Assembly (NCBI RefSeq): GCF_011927835.1
Contig: NZ_JAATJH010000004.1
Coordinates: forward strand, 1 to 64,000
Length of the DNA: 64,000 nucleotides
Direction of reading: 5' to 3'
Origin: Neolewinella antarctica
Lineage (GTDB): Bacteria > Bacteroidota > Bacteroidia > Chitinophagales > Saprospiraceae
Part shown: piece after piece, positions 35,660-45,158 of the stretch
How positions within the stretch are numbered: position 1 is the first letter of the stretch
How the letters are laid out: every line of letters begins with the position of its first letter
Made by a program: the position numbers and the translations under genes
The notes under the pieces: generated by a model
Told to the model about the DNA's origin: nothing
Seen by the model: the letters and a program-made list of their open reading frames with translations, nothing else
Database searches by the model: none

Positions 35660-38600
35660 TCACTTCTTCCCCGTCCGATACTCCGCAATACTGATATTCC
35701 GCACCCGCGAGTTCATCCCCCCGGGGTTATCCACAAAATGAACGTGCGCTACGTAATCCTCGATTACGTTTATCTTCTGCAACGGCGTAACGATCAGCAA
35801 CTGCAAATTAAGGCGTTTAAATAATTCCAGGCCGTAGCGCGTCGAATCGTCCGACCCCCGGCCGAAGGCTTCGTCGATCACCACGAAGCGGAAGCTGCGG
35901 TCGGTACTTTTGCCTACCTGCAATCCGAACTGGAAGGCAATTGCGCTGGCCAGGATGGTATAGGCGAGTTTCTCTTTCTGTCCACCGGATTTGCCGCTGC
36001 TGTCGGTATAAAATTCCTTGCTCTTATCATCTTCCCGGTAGCGCTCGTCCGCGCCGAACTCATACCACTGGCGGACGTCCGTGACCCGGGCCGTCCAGCG
36101 GCGGTCGGTTTCGGTGGTGCCCCGAAAGCGGTCGAGAAGTTGCTTCACCCGCTGGAATTTTTGTTCGTTGTAAACATCCTTTCCGTCGCTTATTGTATTC
36201 GCTATGCAAGCCTTCAAATCTTGCTTAAAACTGGTTATGTCGCTACTGTTAACGCGCTCGCTCGTGATGGCTACATAAGTACCCAGATCGGCGTCGTAAT
36301 CGATGTCTCGTAGGTGCTCGTTGATGCTGCTGATCTTGGTATCTATCTCGCGGGTGTAGCGGTCGAGGCGGTTGCGGAACATGACCATTTTTTGGATGGT
36401 CCCCTCCCGCAACAGGCGACGGAATTGATCTTCGAATTGAGGGAGTTTATCGCGCTTCAGGGTTTCGTAGCGGCGGTGGTAATCGGGCAGGGAGGCGAGG
36501 CTATCGTCGAAATCCCGGGAGTCGTTCGGAAAAGCGGTGCGGTAGTCCGACATTTGTCGGGTGATACGAATTTCACTGGTCCGCAGCTTTTTGTTTTGCT
36601 TGGTAATTAGCCCGTCTTCACCGTCGAGGCGGGTGAGGAGTTGGCGTTCGGTGGGGTCGGACGTGGGGTGCCCCGCGAGTAGTTTTTCGAGGCCGGCCGG
36701 GGCGGTTCGTGCGCTTGTTTCTACGGTCCGGTAAGCATTTATTATCGCCGGAACGTCGGGATTGGCGGGGTCCAGGGCAACATCCGGTCTGGGCACGTCG
36801 ATTTCTTCCAGCAGGCGGTACATTTCGTCGGCCGTTTGCAGGGTCTGATTTTCGAGCCCACCGGTTTTTTTGATCAGATCGGTCACCCGTGCTCGTACGT
36901 CCTTCAACTCGCTCGTAGTGGCCTGGATCTGGGTTTCCAGCGTATCGAGCTCACCGCTCTTAGCTTTCATGTTCTCGCGCTGGCGGTGCAAATCCTGGAG
37001 GCGTAGGCTGCTTTCGGCAAAGTCGAGCGGGCGAAATTCCGGGTATCTGCTCACGAGGTCGCGCAGCACGTCCCGTCGTTCATTCAGGGCGCGGCCGCGG
37101 GTGCGAAGGTCGTACAGAAGAGTAGTGAAACGGGCTACCTCCGCCGCCAACCGTTCCCGTTCCGTTTCGAGTGCGGCGATCTTTTCGAGGTTCGTCCAGC
37201 CCAGAATGTATTGCTTGCGATCGTCGATGCGGAACCGGTCGTCCTTATCGTGGCGCATCCGGTTGGCTTTGACCTGCCCGTTGCGGGTGAGGCCCCGGGC
37301 GGCGCGGCGGAAGTCTTCCAGGTTTTCGCAGCATTCGTAGTTGTACCGGACGGTCAGCTCCTGTTCCAACCAGTCGTAGTGTTCGGTGTTGCCTTTGATC
37401 TCGACCTTCGTGGGTAAGTTCCGGCTGCCGACTTGGCTAGCGTTTTTGCCCCGGTGGGTGAGTGTGCGCAGATAAACCACTCGGCCACCCAGATTGAGTC
37501 GGTTGACGGCCTCGCTGACCCGTTCGTAATGCCGGTCGGCCACCAGGATGCTTAGCCCCAAACCGTGCAGAACCCGCTCGATGGCTCCTTCCCAATCCCG
37601 CGCGGATTCCTTTACCCGCAGGAGTTCCCCGGCAAAGGGTAACTCCTCTTCTTCCAGTTGGAGTTCGGCTAATAATTTAGCCCGTATGTTGAGGTTTCTG
37701 CTGGGGATGAGGGTCGGGCGTTCGCGGAGGGATTTTAGCTCGTCTTCTACTTCTCGAAGTTCGGTTTGGGCATTCTTCTGATCTACGTATAACCGGCTCC
37801 GTTCCTCCTCCGTCTCGACTAGGTCAGTCTCGGTTTGTTGAAGGCGTTCGGTAAATTTCCTTCGCTGATCGGCAAAGGTTTGGGGGTTGGTAGCAGGAAG
37901 GTAGGCGGAGGTATTTTCCAGCGAAGTGCATAGTCGTTCGAGGTCGGCGGCATAGCCATCGGCCAGGGTGCGGCGGCGGTCGAGTTCCTGAGTGGCGTTG
38001 TCGATGTCGTGCTTTACGGACTCAAGTTGTTGGTACAGGTCGTTTCTACTCAACAACACGTTCAAGCGGGTTAGTTTTTTCTCTATGTCGGTCACGTGGC
38101 GCTGCTGGGTGGCCCGTTCATCGCGGTTACTTTCCCATTCACTTTGCACCCGCGACAGCGCCCTTTTCAGGTCGAGTAATTTCCGGTAAGCGAAATAGCG
38201 GGGAATCTCGTTTCGGACAGCGTTGAGTTCCCGGATGCTCGCCTGGGTCTTTTTCCGCTTCCCGTCCGCATTCATGAGGGGTTCGAGAGTCTCTAGCTGC
38301 TTGCGCGCCGACTGGACGGCCTGGTGCGCCGTATCCGCCTCGGCGTAGCTCTTTACGAGACTATCGATCTCCTCCATGATTTCCGTGCGGCCAAGCATCC
38401 GTTCCCGGACGAACTCGGTCAGATTACCTACCTGCTTCATGCTCACCGTTTGGTAGAAGAGGTCTAGTGCCTCGGGTTGCTTGATGCCGAAGCGCCTGCG
38501 GAACTCATTGAAATAGCGGGTGAAACTCGTGTGCACCTCTACGTCATTCCGTCCCTTTAAGCGGCGGCGTAACGTATTGATATCGTGATTAAAATCACTA

Positions 38601-39088
38601 AAATCCGCCGATACGGACAGGTACTTTGTTCCCACCAAATAGAGCCGCTCTACTTTACTCCCCTTTACCGTCCACAGCACCTGCGTCAGCGCCACCTTTT
38701 CCCCCGTACCCTCATTGGTGAAATTGGCGATAAGCACGGAATACGATCTACCGGCTTCGCGCAAAAACACGTCACGCGCCCGCGCTGAATCGCCGACTTT
38801 CTCGTTTTTGTACGCACCCTGCACGTAAGTAATCAGGCTGCGTTCCCGCGTCTCCGCGCCGGCTGCCTTATTGTAAACGATTTGGCGGTTAGGCACCAAC
38901 AAGGTCGTGATCGCATCCACCAAAGTCGATTTTCCCGAGCCGATATTTCCGGTCAGGAGAGCATTTTGGCCACCGGGCGTGATGGTCCAGATTTTATCGT
39001 GAAAAGTGCCCCAGTTAAGGACTTCTAGGGTGGTCAGGCGGAAGCCGGCCTGGGCGTTGTCGATGTTGGTGTTTAGGTCTAGGGTCAT
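35660..39088 (-). CDS. jetC: Wadjet subunit JetC (SMC/MukB-like ATPase)
   Basis: 1142 aa from the ATG at 39088; upstream in-frame sequence to 39214 is not family-like. Walker A GNIGSGKST (47-55) is near the N-terminus. Long coiled-coil arms and a hinge-like middle follow, and a C-terminal head with ABC signature DSSGKSGGQKEKLAY and Walker B FRFVVIDEAFGRG completes it. It is the loop-extruding motor of the complex with JetA (kleisin) and JetB (KITE-like). Three GC-rich dispersed repeats lie within the gene (about 37088, 38144 and 38677), all in frame. Confidence 0.94.
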   Translation of the reverse strand: MTLDLNTNIDNAQAGFRLTTLEVLNWGTFHDKIWTITPGGQNALLTGNIGSGKSTLVDAITTLLVPNRQIVYNKAAGAETRERSLITYVQGAYKNEKVGDSARARDVFLREAGRSYSVLIANFTNEGTGEKVALTQVLWTVKGSKVERLYLVGTKYLSVSADFSDFNHDINTLRRRLKGRNDVEVHTSFTRYFNEFRRRFGIKQPEALDLFYQTVSMKQVGNLTEFVRERMLGRTEIMEEIDSLVKSYAEADTAHQAVQSARKQLETLEPLMNADGKRKKTQASIRELNAVRNEIPRYFAYRKLLDLKRALSRVQSEWESNRDERATQQRHVTDIEKKLTRLNVLLSRNDLYQQLESVKHDIDNATQELDRRRTLADGYAADLERLCTSLENTSAYLPATNPQTFADQRRKFTERLQQTETDLVETEEERSRLYVDQKNAQTELREVEDELKSLRERPTLIPSRNLNIRAKLLAELQLEEEELPFAGELLRVKESARDWEGAIERVLHGLGLSILVADRHYERVSEAVNRLNLGGRVVYLRTLTHRGKNASQVGSRNLPTKVEIKGNTEHYDWLEQELTVRYNYECCENLEDFRRAARGLTRNGQVKANRMRHDKDDRFRIDDRKQYILGWTNLEKIAALETERERLAAEVARFTTLLYDLRTRGRALNERRDVLRDLVSRYPEFRPLDFAESSLRLQDLHRQRENMKAKSGELDTLETQIQATTSELKDVRARVTDLIKKTGGLENQTLQTADEMYRLLEEIDVPRPDVALDPANPDVPAIINAYRTVETSARTAPAGLEKLLAGHPTSDPTERQLLTRLDGEDGLITKQNKKLRTSEIRITRQMSDYRTAFPNDSRDFDDSLASLPDYHRRYETLKRDKLPQFEDQFRRLLREGTIQKMVMFRNRLDRYTREIDTKISSINEHLRDIDYDADLGTYVAITSERVNSSDITSFKQDLKACIANTISDGKDVYNEQKFQRVKQLLDRFRGTTETDRRWTARVTDVRQWYEFGADERYREDDKSKEFYTDSSGKSGGQKEKLAYTILASAIAFQFGLQVGKSTDRSFRFVVIDEAFGRGSDDSTRYGLELFKRLNLQLLIVTPLQKINVIEDYVAHVHFVDNPGGMNSRVRNISIAEYRTGKK

Positions 39089-39233
39089 GCGGTTTTTCTG
39101 ATATGCGATATACGATTCTTGATTTGCTACCGCTGTTGCTCTCGCTGCCGTTGTTACTTGTGGCACCTTTTGAGGAGCGAAGCGACGAACGGGAGTGCGG
39201 CAGCTAAATCTCATATCGCATATCCCCTTCAGG

Positions 39234-39833
39234 TTACTCTTCTTCGGGGGAGCCGAAGCGTTGGCGGTGGTAGGTTTTTAAGGTGACGTAAATGGCCTGA
39301 ATTTCTTCAATGGGCAAGTAAGCTTTGAGGATGCGGCGGACTTCATAGCGGTCGCGTTCGCCTTTGATGGGGCGGAGGAAGTTGAAGTCGACCAACTTTT
39401 TGATAGCGCGTTCGACGCCTTCTTCGCGTTTTCTTTCGTTGGTGTCCAGTTCGTCCCAGTAGGCGCGCATCATGTCGACCATATCCTCGCCGGACAGGAC
39501 CAGCCGGACTTCGTCGCCGGCGGCTTCGAAGCCGGCGAGGCGCTTGCGGAGGAGGACCAGAAGGATGGTCTGGGGGTAGCTCAGCCGGCGACGGCTCATG
39601 AGGTTGGGGAAGTCGGCTGCCTCTTGGTCGTGTTCCCGTTGACGGAGATAGGCATAACCTTCCGGCTCATCAACGAGGAGTTGCAGGTTGAGGGTCGCGA
39701 AGTAGTCTTCCAGGCCGCCGCGATGTTGGAGTAATTGCTCCCATTCGACGGAGCGGTCGCGGTACAGAATACCCTTTAAGAGGCGAACGGCGGCGGCCCC
39801 GAACTGGTCCCGTAGTTGTTGTAATTCACTCAT
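39234..39833 (-). CDS. jetB: Wadjet subunit JetB (DUF4194)
   Basis: 199 aa, DUF4194-like, a MukE/KITE-type winged-helix partner of the SMC head. Visible features are FPNLMSRRRLSYPQTILLVLLRKRL, LVLSGEDMVDMMRAYW and a C-terminal FNFLRPIKGERDRYEVRRILKAYLP. The ATG at 39833 overlaps the end of jetA by 8 bases. The order jetA-jetB-jetC-jetD is that of type I Wadjet loci. Confidence 0.9.
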   Translation of the reverse strand: MSELQQLRDQFGAAAVRLLKGILYRDRSVEWEQLLQHRGGLEDYFATLNLQLLVDEPEGYAYLRQREHDQEAADFPNLMSRRRLSYPQTILLVLLRKRLAGFEAAGDEVRLVLSGEDMVDMMRAYWDELDTNERKREEGVERAIKKLVDFNFLRPIKGERDRYEVRRILKAYLPIEEIQAIYVTLKTYHRQRFGSPEEE

Positions 39834-41286
39834 TGAGGAAAAGGGTTTCGGGGAAGGTCGCCACTCGTTCCCCGTGGGGCGTGGCGTAGGCGATCGTCTC
39901 TTCTCGCCCGGCGCTGATCACGGCGCGGTTCTTGGTTTCGTATTGAGTAGCGATGCCGAAATAAGCGATTAGCTCGGTAAGTCCACGGCGGGGTGGGATG
40001 GCTTCGGCAATCTCCCCGAGACTAATCTGGCGGCGGTTGCGGAGTAACTTTTTGATACGGTCTTTGAGTTCGCGAACGTCGACGTACTCCTGCTCGAACA
40101 ACGCATCGGTTACGACGGCGTCGGCGTCACCGGCCACCGGGCGGTTTCCGGTAAGGTCGAGCCGGGCGGGCGGCTCGTAGAGGCTCCGGTCCATGGGGAG
40201 GTTGATGTTGGCGAGCCCGGCAATCGTAGTGAAACGGTGTTGTTTCGGCGGGTCGGTCTTGACTTCACCGGCCAGTTTTTCAATATCGGAGATTAGCGAG
40301 GTGATGCGCTGGTTATCGGCGTAGGCGCGGGTCTGGACGAAGCGCCGGAGTTGCTCCACGAGGCGGTCGGTAGTGCGGTTAACGCGGTTGCCGGCGTCGA
40401 CGAGGGCTGATTCCATACGGGGCAGGAAGGAAGTGGCGCGGCGCTCGGCCAGCCCCGGGAGGTCGAAGATTTGTTGGAGGTAGGCTTCCTGTTCGTCGCG
40501 GCGGCGCTCGTCCATCAGGAATTCCCAGAAACCCCGGAAGGTACGGCCCTGGTCGGAGTCTAGGATCTCGGCGCGGCCGTCGAAGATGGTGGTCAGGGCA
40601 TCTCCCCGGCTGGCGTGGTGGGCCATTAGTTCCTGACGGGCGCGGGCGTTGAGGCGGCGAAAATTGTCTTCGATCGTCCGAAAATCATAGAGTAGCCGCC
40701 GGGAAGTCTCCTCGATGTCTTGGAGTCGTTCGCGGATGCCCGTTTCTCCGAGGGTAGCGAGTTCACCGCGGTCGAGGGCCGCGAGTTGTGTATCGATGGC
40801 CGCGCGGCGTTCCAGCAGTTGTTGGCGGCGGGCGTCTACATCCTCGGTCGTATTTTCGGCCAGTTGGCGGATCTGCTCGAAGACCTGGCGGAGGCGGGAT
40901 TCGGCCCCGACGAATTCCGATTTACCCAGCTCGGCGAACCACTGCAGGGCTTGTTCGCCGGCGGCGGTGAGTTCGAAGGTGGCCTCGTCGGCGTCCCGCT
41001 CGTAGAATTGGCGGAGGAAGTTTTCGTCCGTCCAGGTTTCGAGGTACTCGCGGGCGGGCCGGGGGTAACGGGTGTCGTTGTCGGCGCCTTGGCCACTATC
41101 GTTGATGACGAAGAGAAGGTCGGTGAGCCTGGTGGTTAGTTCGCGACTGCCGAATTGCGCTTTGCGGGCTTCGTGAAAAGTGTTTTTAAAAAAAGTGATA
41201 ATTAGGGGCGCGGAATCCTTACGGAGCAAGCGGACGGCGGGGTGTTCGCGTAGTAAATGGGCGGTGGAATCGTGGGTTTGGGACAC
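39826..41286 (-). CDS. jetA: Wadjet subunit JetA (DUF3375)
   Basis: 486 aa, kleisin-like DUF3375 subunit. Features are the N-terminal winged-helix region (HPAVRLLRKDSAPLIITFFKNTFHE), helical linker segments with many Arg/Glu, and the C-terminal winged helix (LRNRRQISLGEIAEAIPPRRGLTELIAYF). The start seems to be GTG at 41286. It is first in the operon; the 129-bp spacer upstream contains TTTGCTTTGCAG, a weak match to the palindrome shared by the PLD and retron operons. Confidence 0.92.
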   Translation of the reverse strand: MSQTHDSTAHLLREHPAVRLLRKDSAPLIITFFKNTFHEARKAQFGSRELTTRLTDLLFVINDSGQGADNDTRYPRPAREYLETWTDENFLRQFYERDADEATFELTAAGEQALQWFAELGKSEFVGAESRLRQVFEQIRQLAENTTEDVDARRQQLLERRAAIDTQLAALDRGELATLGETGIRERLQDIEETSRRLLYDFRTIEDNFRRLNARARQELMAHHASRGDALTTIFDGRAEILDSDQGRTFRGFWEFLMDERRRDEQEAYLQQIFDLPGLAERRATSFLPRMESALVDAGNRVNRTTDRLVEQLRRFVQTRAYADNQRITSLISDIEKLAGEVKTDPPKQHRFTTIAGLANINLPMDRSLYEPPARLDLTGNRPVAGDADAVVTDALFEQEYVDVRELKDRIKKLLRNRRQISLGEIAEAIPPRRGLTELIAYFGIATQYETKNRAVISAGREETIAYATPHGERVATFPETLFLNE

Positions 41287-41415
41287 TTAGCGGAAGGTAG
41301 GGAAAAATTGAGACCCAGCTAAGTCGGGAGGGGTAGGGGAGTGTAATACGCTCCGCACGCTATTTGCTTTGCAGTGCTTTGTAAATTGTGGCAACATAGC
41401 ATTGCACGAGGTCAA

Positions 41416-41853
41416 TCACGCTAACTCCACCAGAACATCCTCCACCAACATCTTGGTAAGGTCAATAGTAGGCAAAATGATATCCCGATAAGCCGCATCA
41501 GCCTCCAACTTGGCACTTAGATACCCGCGACAGGAACCAATAGCAATAACCCCGAGGTGTTGAGCAAAACCGGCCGGAATCAAAAGATGGCCATCCTGCG
41601 TAACGAGCGCCTCCCAGGCGGTTTGTCGTAAAGCAAAAACGACTTCGATACTGAGTGAAATAAAAGCCTCGTCATCCTGTAAAAAGGAGATAGTGGGGAT
41701 TACGACAATGCTGCGCGTAGCTACTACCGCACCAAAGCCAATGTTGCCGTCGATGGGCGGCTGGGCGGTAGTGATGGTTACCCCGCATCTAATGGTGATC
41801 GAGCGCTGGCTAATCTTAGTTAACGTGAATCCAATCTGCTCCTGAACGGTCAT
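41416..41853 (-). CDS. SecB-like chaperone of a toxin-antitoxin-chaperone operon
   Basis: 145 aa, about SecB length. It has an N-terminal beta-sheet region and a C-terminal segment HLGVIAIGSCRGYLSAKL followed by ILPTIDLTKML, which lines up with the SecB pattern of a helix followed by LLPPVNFD. It lies 10 bases after an HTH antitoxin and a toxin gene, which is the order of toxin-antitoxin-chaperone (TAC) operons such as mycobacterial HigBA-SecB. The proposed role is to protect the antitoxin from degradation. Assignment rests on weak similarity plus gene order. Confidence 0.62.
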   Translation of the reverse strand: MTVQEQIGFTLTKISQRSITIRCGVTITTAQPPIDGNIGFGAVVATRSIVVIPTISFLQDDEAFISLSIEVVFALRQTAWEALVTQDGHLLIPAGFAQHLGVIAIGSCRGYLSAKLEADAAYRDIILPTIDLTKMLVEDVLVELA

Positions 41854-41863
41854 GAGGCTAAAG

Positions 41864-42412
41864 TTAAGCGTTGTGTATTACCAAATTCATCGCCCCGACC
41901 AGGTCGGTACGCAAACCATCCACGACGGAAACCTCACGTGGGTCGCCACCGTAGAGAAGCTGATCTACGCGTGAGATGGGGTAATTGCTGGTCGGAAGGT
42001 TTTCGAGACCGTCAAGCCCGGTGACTTGCGTAAAAGAATCTTGTTCGGCCTGTACGATCATCACCACGCTAGGTTGTCTGATAATGGGGTTCTCCTCCCG
42101 GTTCGGTTCCCGAAGAACTTTGATTAGTGGTTCTCCTAATGCTTTCTCTAACTTCAGCAGGGTACTAACCCGTAAATCCTGCTTCCCTTTCAGGATACGG
42201 CTTAGTGCCTGTGGCAACATACCGGCTTTCTCCGCAAAATCTTGCCGCTTCATACCCGTTCGGTCCAAGTATTCTAATACGCGGTAATTGACGCTGGTTT
42301 TAAAGCGTCGCTCATCGCGATCGTCATTCAGTACGTCGTCGACTAAATCCTGCCACCCTACGGCAGGTTTAGCGTGTTTGTTGAGATATTGTCTGAGTTT
42401 ATCCTTTGCCAT
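41864..42412 (-). CDS. HigA-like XRE antitoxin
   Basis: 182 aa from the ATG at 42412, with an XRE-type helix-turn-helix (KRQDFAEKAGMLPQALSRILKGKQDLRVSTLLKLEKALG). A long C-terminal extension of about 90 residues (after EPNREENP) is not part of normal HigA and may be the chaperone-addiction region expected in TAC systems. It starts 7 bases after the toxin stop codon. It would repress its own operon, perhaps through the palindrome at 43007-43018. Confidence 0.78.
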   Translation of the reverse strand: MAKDKLRQYLNKHAKPAVGWQDLVDDVLNDDRDERRFKTSVNYRVLEYLDRTGMKRQDFAEKAGMLPQALSRILKGKQDLRVSTLLKLEKALGEPLIKVLREPNREENPIIRQPSVVMIVQAEQDSFTQVTGLDGLENLPTSNYPISRVDQLLYGGDPREVSVVDGLRTDLVGAMNLVIHNA

Positions 42413-42419
42413 ATTGATG

Positions 42420-42956
42420 TTACGGGTGTAAATGGAATTCGTAAAGTTCAAAAAACTTGTCAGGGTCCTCCTTACGGAAGTGGCGAGCGGCGGCCCGGAC
42501 TTTGTCTAGTTCCCGCTGAGTAGCCGGATGATCCTGGAGGGTTCGTTCGAGCTTGATCGCCCCGCCGGTTATAAAATACACCCCGGAAGAAGAACGGACG
42601 GCGAAGAGTCGCAGCCAGCTCTTAAAGCGGCTACCCTTAATTTTCGTTTCAACAAAGTCAACTGAGCGGGGCGTTTCGTGAACGGTTGTGAATAATGTAT
42701 CCAAGTCGGTGGCATCACCCCCGTCAGTCTTAGCCATCGCTTGGATCAGGCGGGTGAAAAGATCCTTGCTGTCGTCTTTCGTGCGGTTAATGGCTTCTAT
42801 CACATCGGGTTTATCCATGAAAAACGATAGTGCCGCTCGGTTATTCCTGAAGAAGTCAAATAACCATTCATCGCTTTGCCATAGTCGATACGCCTTATTT
42901 AACTCGTGCTCGTCTTCATCGTCATAAGTTTCCTCCGCGAATCGGACACTGTACAC
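42420..42956 (-). CDS. RelE/HigB-like toxin
   Basis: 178 aa from an apparent GTG start at 42956. The C-terminal ~75 residues (VDFVETKIKGSRFKSWLRLFAVRSSSGVYFITGGAIKLERTLQDHP) resemble the RelE/HigB mRNA-interferase-type fold of Bacteroidota toxins. The N-terminal ~100 residues are helical and unassigned. First gene of a three-gene operon. Expected to inhibit translation when freed. Confidence 0.7.
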   Translation of the reverse strand: MYSVRFAEETYDDEDEHELNKAYRLWQSDEWLFDFFRNNRAALSFFMDKPDVIEAINRTKDDSKDLFTRLIQAMAKTDGGDATDLDTLFTTVHETPRSVDFVETKIKGSRFKSWLRLFAVRSSSGVYFITGGAIKLERTLQDHPATQRELDKVRAAARHFRKEDPDKFFELYEFHLHP

Positions 42957-43006
42957 ACGTTTGCCTGCTCCGGAACCTCGAATGTACGCGTTATGTTGAA
43001 CACTTC

Positions 43007-43018
43007 TAAACTTTTAGG
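43007..43018. promoter_or_regulatory. candidate antitoxin operator
   Basis: CTAAA-CT-TTTAG palindrome 51 bases upstream of the toxin start. HigA-like antitoxins usually bind palindromes in this position. Confidence 0.4.
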
Positions 43019-43209
43019 TTAAGTTTTGCCGGGATCGGTGAAAATACCATTTTTTGTGCTTACTTAGAAAAGATTGACACATTTACTTGGGGGATCGGGG
43101 CAGCAAGTGCCTTGAGTGAAGTGATGGGGGTACCCGGTTTAGGGACCACGAAATTTGATCGTAGTAACGGATATTACCCAACTACTTTCGCTCCTCTCCC
43201 CCAAACCCG

Positions 43210-43292
43210 GCACCCGCGAAGCCAAAGCGAGTCCCGCACTTAGTCGGGACGTCCGCGACGCGTAAGCTAGTCCCGTACTTTGTCGGGGCGCC
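43210..43292 (-). repeat. long (83-bp) form of the GC-rich dispersed repeat, copy 2
   Basis: Inverted and about 89% identical to 14564-14646. Begins (plus strand) GCACCCGCGAAGCC and ends GTCGGGGCGCC. Two tandem half-units with GTCCCG...CGGGAC-type hairpins are visible. Confidence 0.8.
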
Positions 43293-43364
43293 CAAATTAA
43301 AAGAACGAACCGTTATCTACCTTACGCGGCCGGCACCGCCAATAGCCGCCCGTGACGCCCACCC

Positions 43365-44360
43365 ATGCCCAAACTACTCGCCATATCCATTTTGTTGACC
43401 TGCTTCGTCGCCACCACTGGTTGCTGGCCCGGCGAGACCGACAAATACCCCGAAATCCCCGAATTCGACGTGGCCATGGCGGCCCATCCGGACTTCGTCC
43501 GCACGACGTGCCGCCGCACCCAAACCTGCCACGACGACCGCTACCTCAGCCTGCTCAGCCGCGATACCCTGATCGTTTACGAACGCAACGGCGCGGACTA
43601 CGTACCCGTTGGGAGAGTCCACCCGGTCAGTGAAGTCGGGCAATTGAACGACGGTAGTATTTTCTATGCCGACGACAATCATTCCAGCCGTACCGCCAGC
43701 GGCGGTCTCCTCCTACCACCCTTCACGCGGAAAATTCCCTTCGATACCCTGCTGCTCCCGGTTGCTCCGGGCGGGGCCGGTGACGTAGCCTCCCTGTTTA
43801 TCCGCAATGCAGACAACCCGCTGTCCGGTGAGGAGCGCGCGGCGGCGGCCCGGATCACCGCGCAGCGCAACGCCGTCGTGGCCACTCGCTTCGCCGGCAA
43901 GGTTGACTGCATCGAGGCGTTGCCCCTGTCGGAACCTTACTACTTGTTTCACTTTCGGGACGGCACCATTAAACTCTTCTACGACGCCCACGCCGAGTGG
44001 TTCCGCAACGTGCTGTTTTCCGGCGACGGACCGAGCGAAATTGGCGTCTTCGGAACGGACCACGCCTTCCCCCGCTGCCCCGGGCGCCTGGTGTTGCGCG
44101 ACTGCGCGCCACCCCCCGTCACCGTCGATTATCAGCTCACCAAGCTGGATTCGATCGTTGACTATTACCGCTGGGCGGCCACGGGCGGGCGGTTGAGCCC
44201 GGGCGCGATGGTGCCCGTCCGGCAATATTATTACGCCTTCACTTTTCGGGGGACGACGGTCCGGTTCAAGGCCGGGGAGCTCGGGGTGGGGCGGGATTTG
44301 GGGAGTGCGCTGTTGCTCTGGGACGGATTTTTTGGGGATGCCTACGGGGTTACTGAATAA
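43365..44360 (+). CDS. hypothetical lipoprotein
   Basis: 331 aa with lipoprotein signal MPKLLAISILLTCFVATTGC (Cys20 lipidated). The mature part is beta-rich with many short strands and several cysteines (TTCRRTQTC, CIEAL, RCPGRLVLRDC). I recognise no family. Expected at the outer membrane. It is convergent with the next gene. Confidence 0.65.
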   Translation: MPKLLAISILLTCFVATTGCWPGETDKYPEIPEFDVAMAAHPDFVRTTCRRTQTCHDDRYLSLLSRDTLIVYERNGADYVPVGRVHPVSEVGQLNDGSIFYADDNHSSRTASGGLLLPPFTRKIPFDTLLLPVAPGGAGDVASLFIRNADNPLSGEERAAAARITAQRNAVVATRFAGKVDCIEALPLSEPYYLFHFRDGTIKLFYDAHAEWFRNVLFSGDGPSEIGVFGTDHAFPRCPGRLVLRDCAPPPVTVDYQLTKLDSIVDYYRWAATGGRLSPGAMVPVRQYYYAFTFRGTTVRFKAGELGVGRDLGSALLLWDGFFGDAYGVTE

Positions 44361-44426
44361 AAGCGGATTAGGCTACCGCATTCAGGTAGGTACCGGCCGG
44401 AGTGAAAACTAAATTATCCGTAGAAA

Positions 44427-45158
44427 CTATTGCACCTTCATCGTTCCGATAACGGTTTCCGCCTTCCGGTAATCCCCGGACAAAGGCTCATCCGTAATGA
44501 ACCGCATCCGGTCCGCTTCCGTAGTCGCGAATGCCGTCATTTCCAGAAGTAGATCATCGACAATTATCCGCCATTTCTCGTAAGCTCCGGGAACATCCTT
44601 TACGTACACCTCCTGCGTGAGTTCCGCAATTATCTTTTTGCGGACCAATTCATTGTCCCGCTCCACGGTTTTGAACATGACGGTGGCGATGCCGTAGCTC
44701 GGCGATTGGTCGTAGATAGCGGCGAGGTCCCGCCGGTTCTTCCGCGCGTTGAGTTCGTACAGGTCGAAGACGATTTGTTGCGTCAGGAAATCGAGTGTAT
44801 TGTCGTTGAGGGCGTAGGAGCAGTCTTTGCAAAAGGCGGGTGCGAAGTAAACCTTCTCCAGCATTTTGCCCTGGTCGCGTTTTCGTTTCGGCTCGTCGAG
44901 CACGGAGAAGAGGACGACGGAAGCACCCCAGCAAAGACCGATCTCCTGGCAGTGCTTCACTGGGTCGGGTTTGGTCACGGTGGTGCTGTAATCACTTTGC
45001 CGCAAGGGGTGGTCGGGGCTCCAGAAAATGTGTGTCGCAGTGGCTACCGTACTCGTCTGGCCGTACGCTACGACGGATAGTGGGAGTAGGAATAACAAGG
45101 GAAGCACCCGTTTGAACGGGGGGAATACGTTCCAAAAAGTGCCAGGGGTCAATTGCAT
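44427..45158 (-). CDS. exported hypothetical protein
   Basis: 243 aa from the ATG at 45158, with a signal anchor/peptide (RVLPLLFLLPLSVVAYGQ). The mature domain (ATHIFWSPDHPLRQSDY... VFDLYELNARKNRRDLA) resembles the fold of DUF922-type proteins, in which a conserved HExxHFD motif occurs. Here the equivalent position reads QQIVFDLYELNARK, so the metal site is lost. The neighbour at 45503 keeps it, so the two may be paralogues, one degenerate. This comparison is by eye. Confidence 0.6.
   Translation of the reverse strand: MQLTPGTFWNVFPPFKRVLPLLFLLPLSVVAYGQTSTVATATHIFWSPDHPLRQSDYSTTVTKPDPVKHCQEIGLCWGASVVLFSVLDEPKRKRDQGKMLEKVYFAPAFCKDCSYALNDNTLDFLTQQIVFDLYELNARKNRRDLAAIYDQSPSYGIATVMFKTVERDNELVRKKIIAELTQEVYVKDVPGAYEKWRIIVDDLLLEMTAFATTEADRMRFITDEPLSGDYRKAETVIGTMKVQ

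Larger units (their letters stand above)
42957..43364. other. spacer with toxin promoter region and long GC-rich repeat
   Basis: 408 bases between divergent genes: a candidate operator (43007-43018), a GC-rich fragment near 43090-43110, and the long repeat copy at 43210-43292. No gene was recognised. Confidence 0.5.

Noticed and set aside
39089-39214. Longer jetC start at 39214
   Set aside because: The extra 42 residues are basic, not family-like, and the ATG at 39088 precedes the conserved ATPase start.
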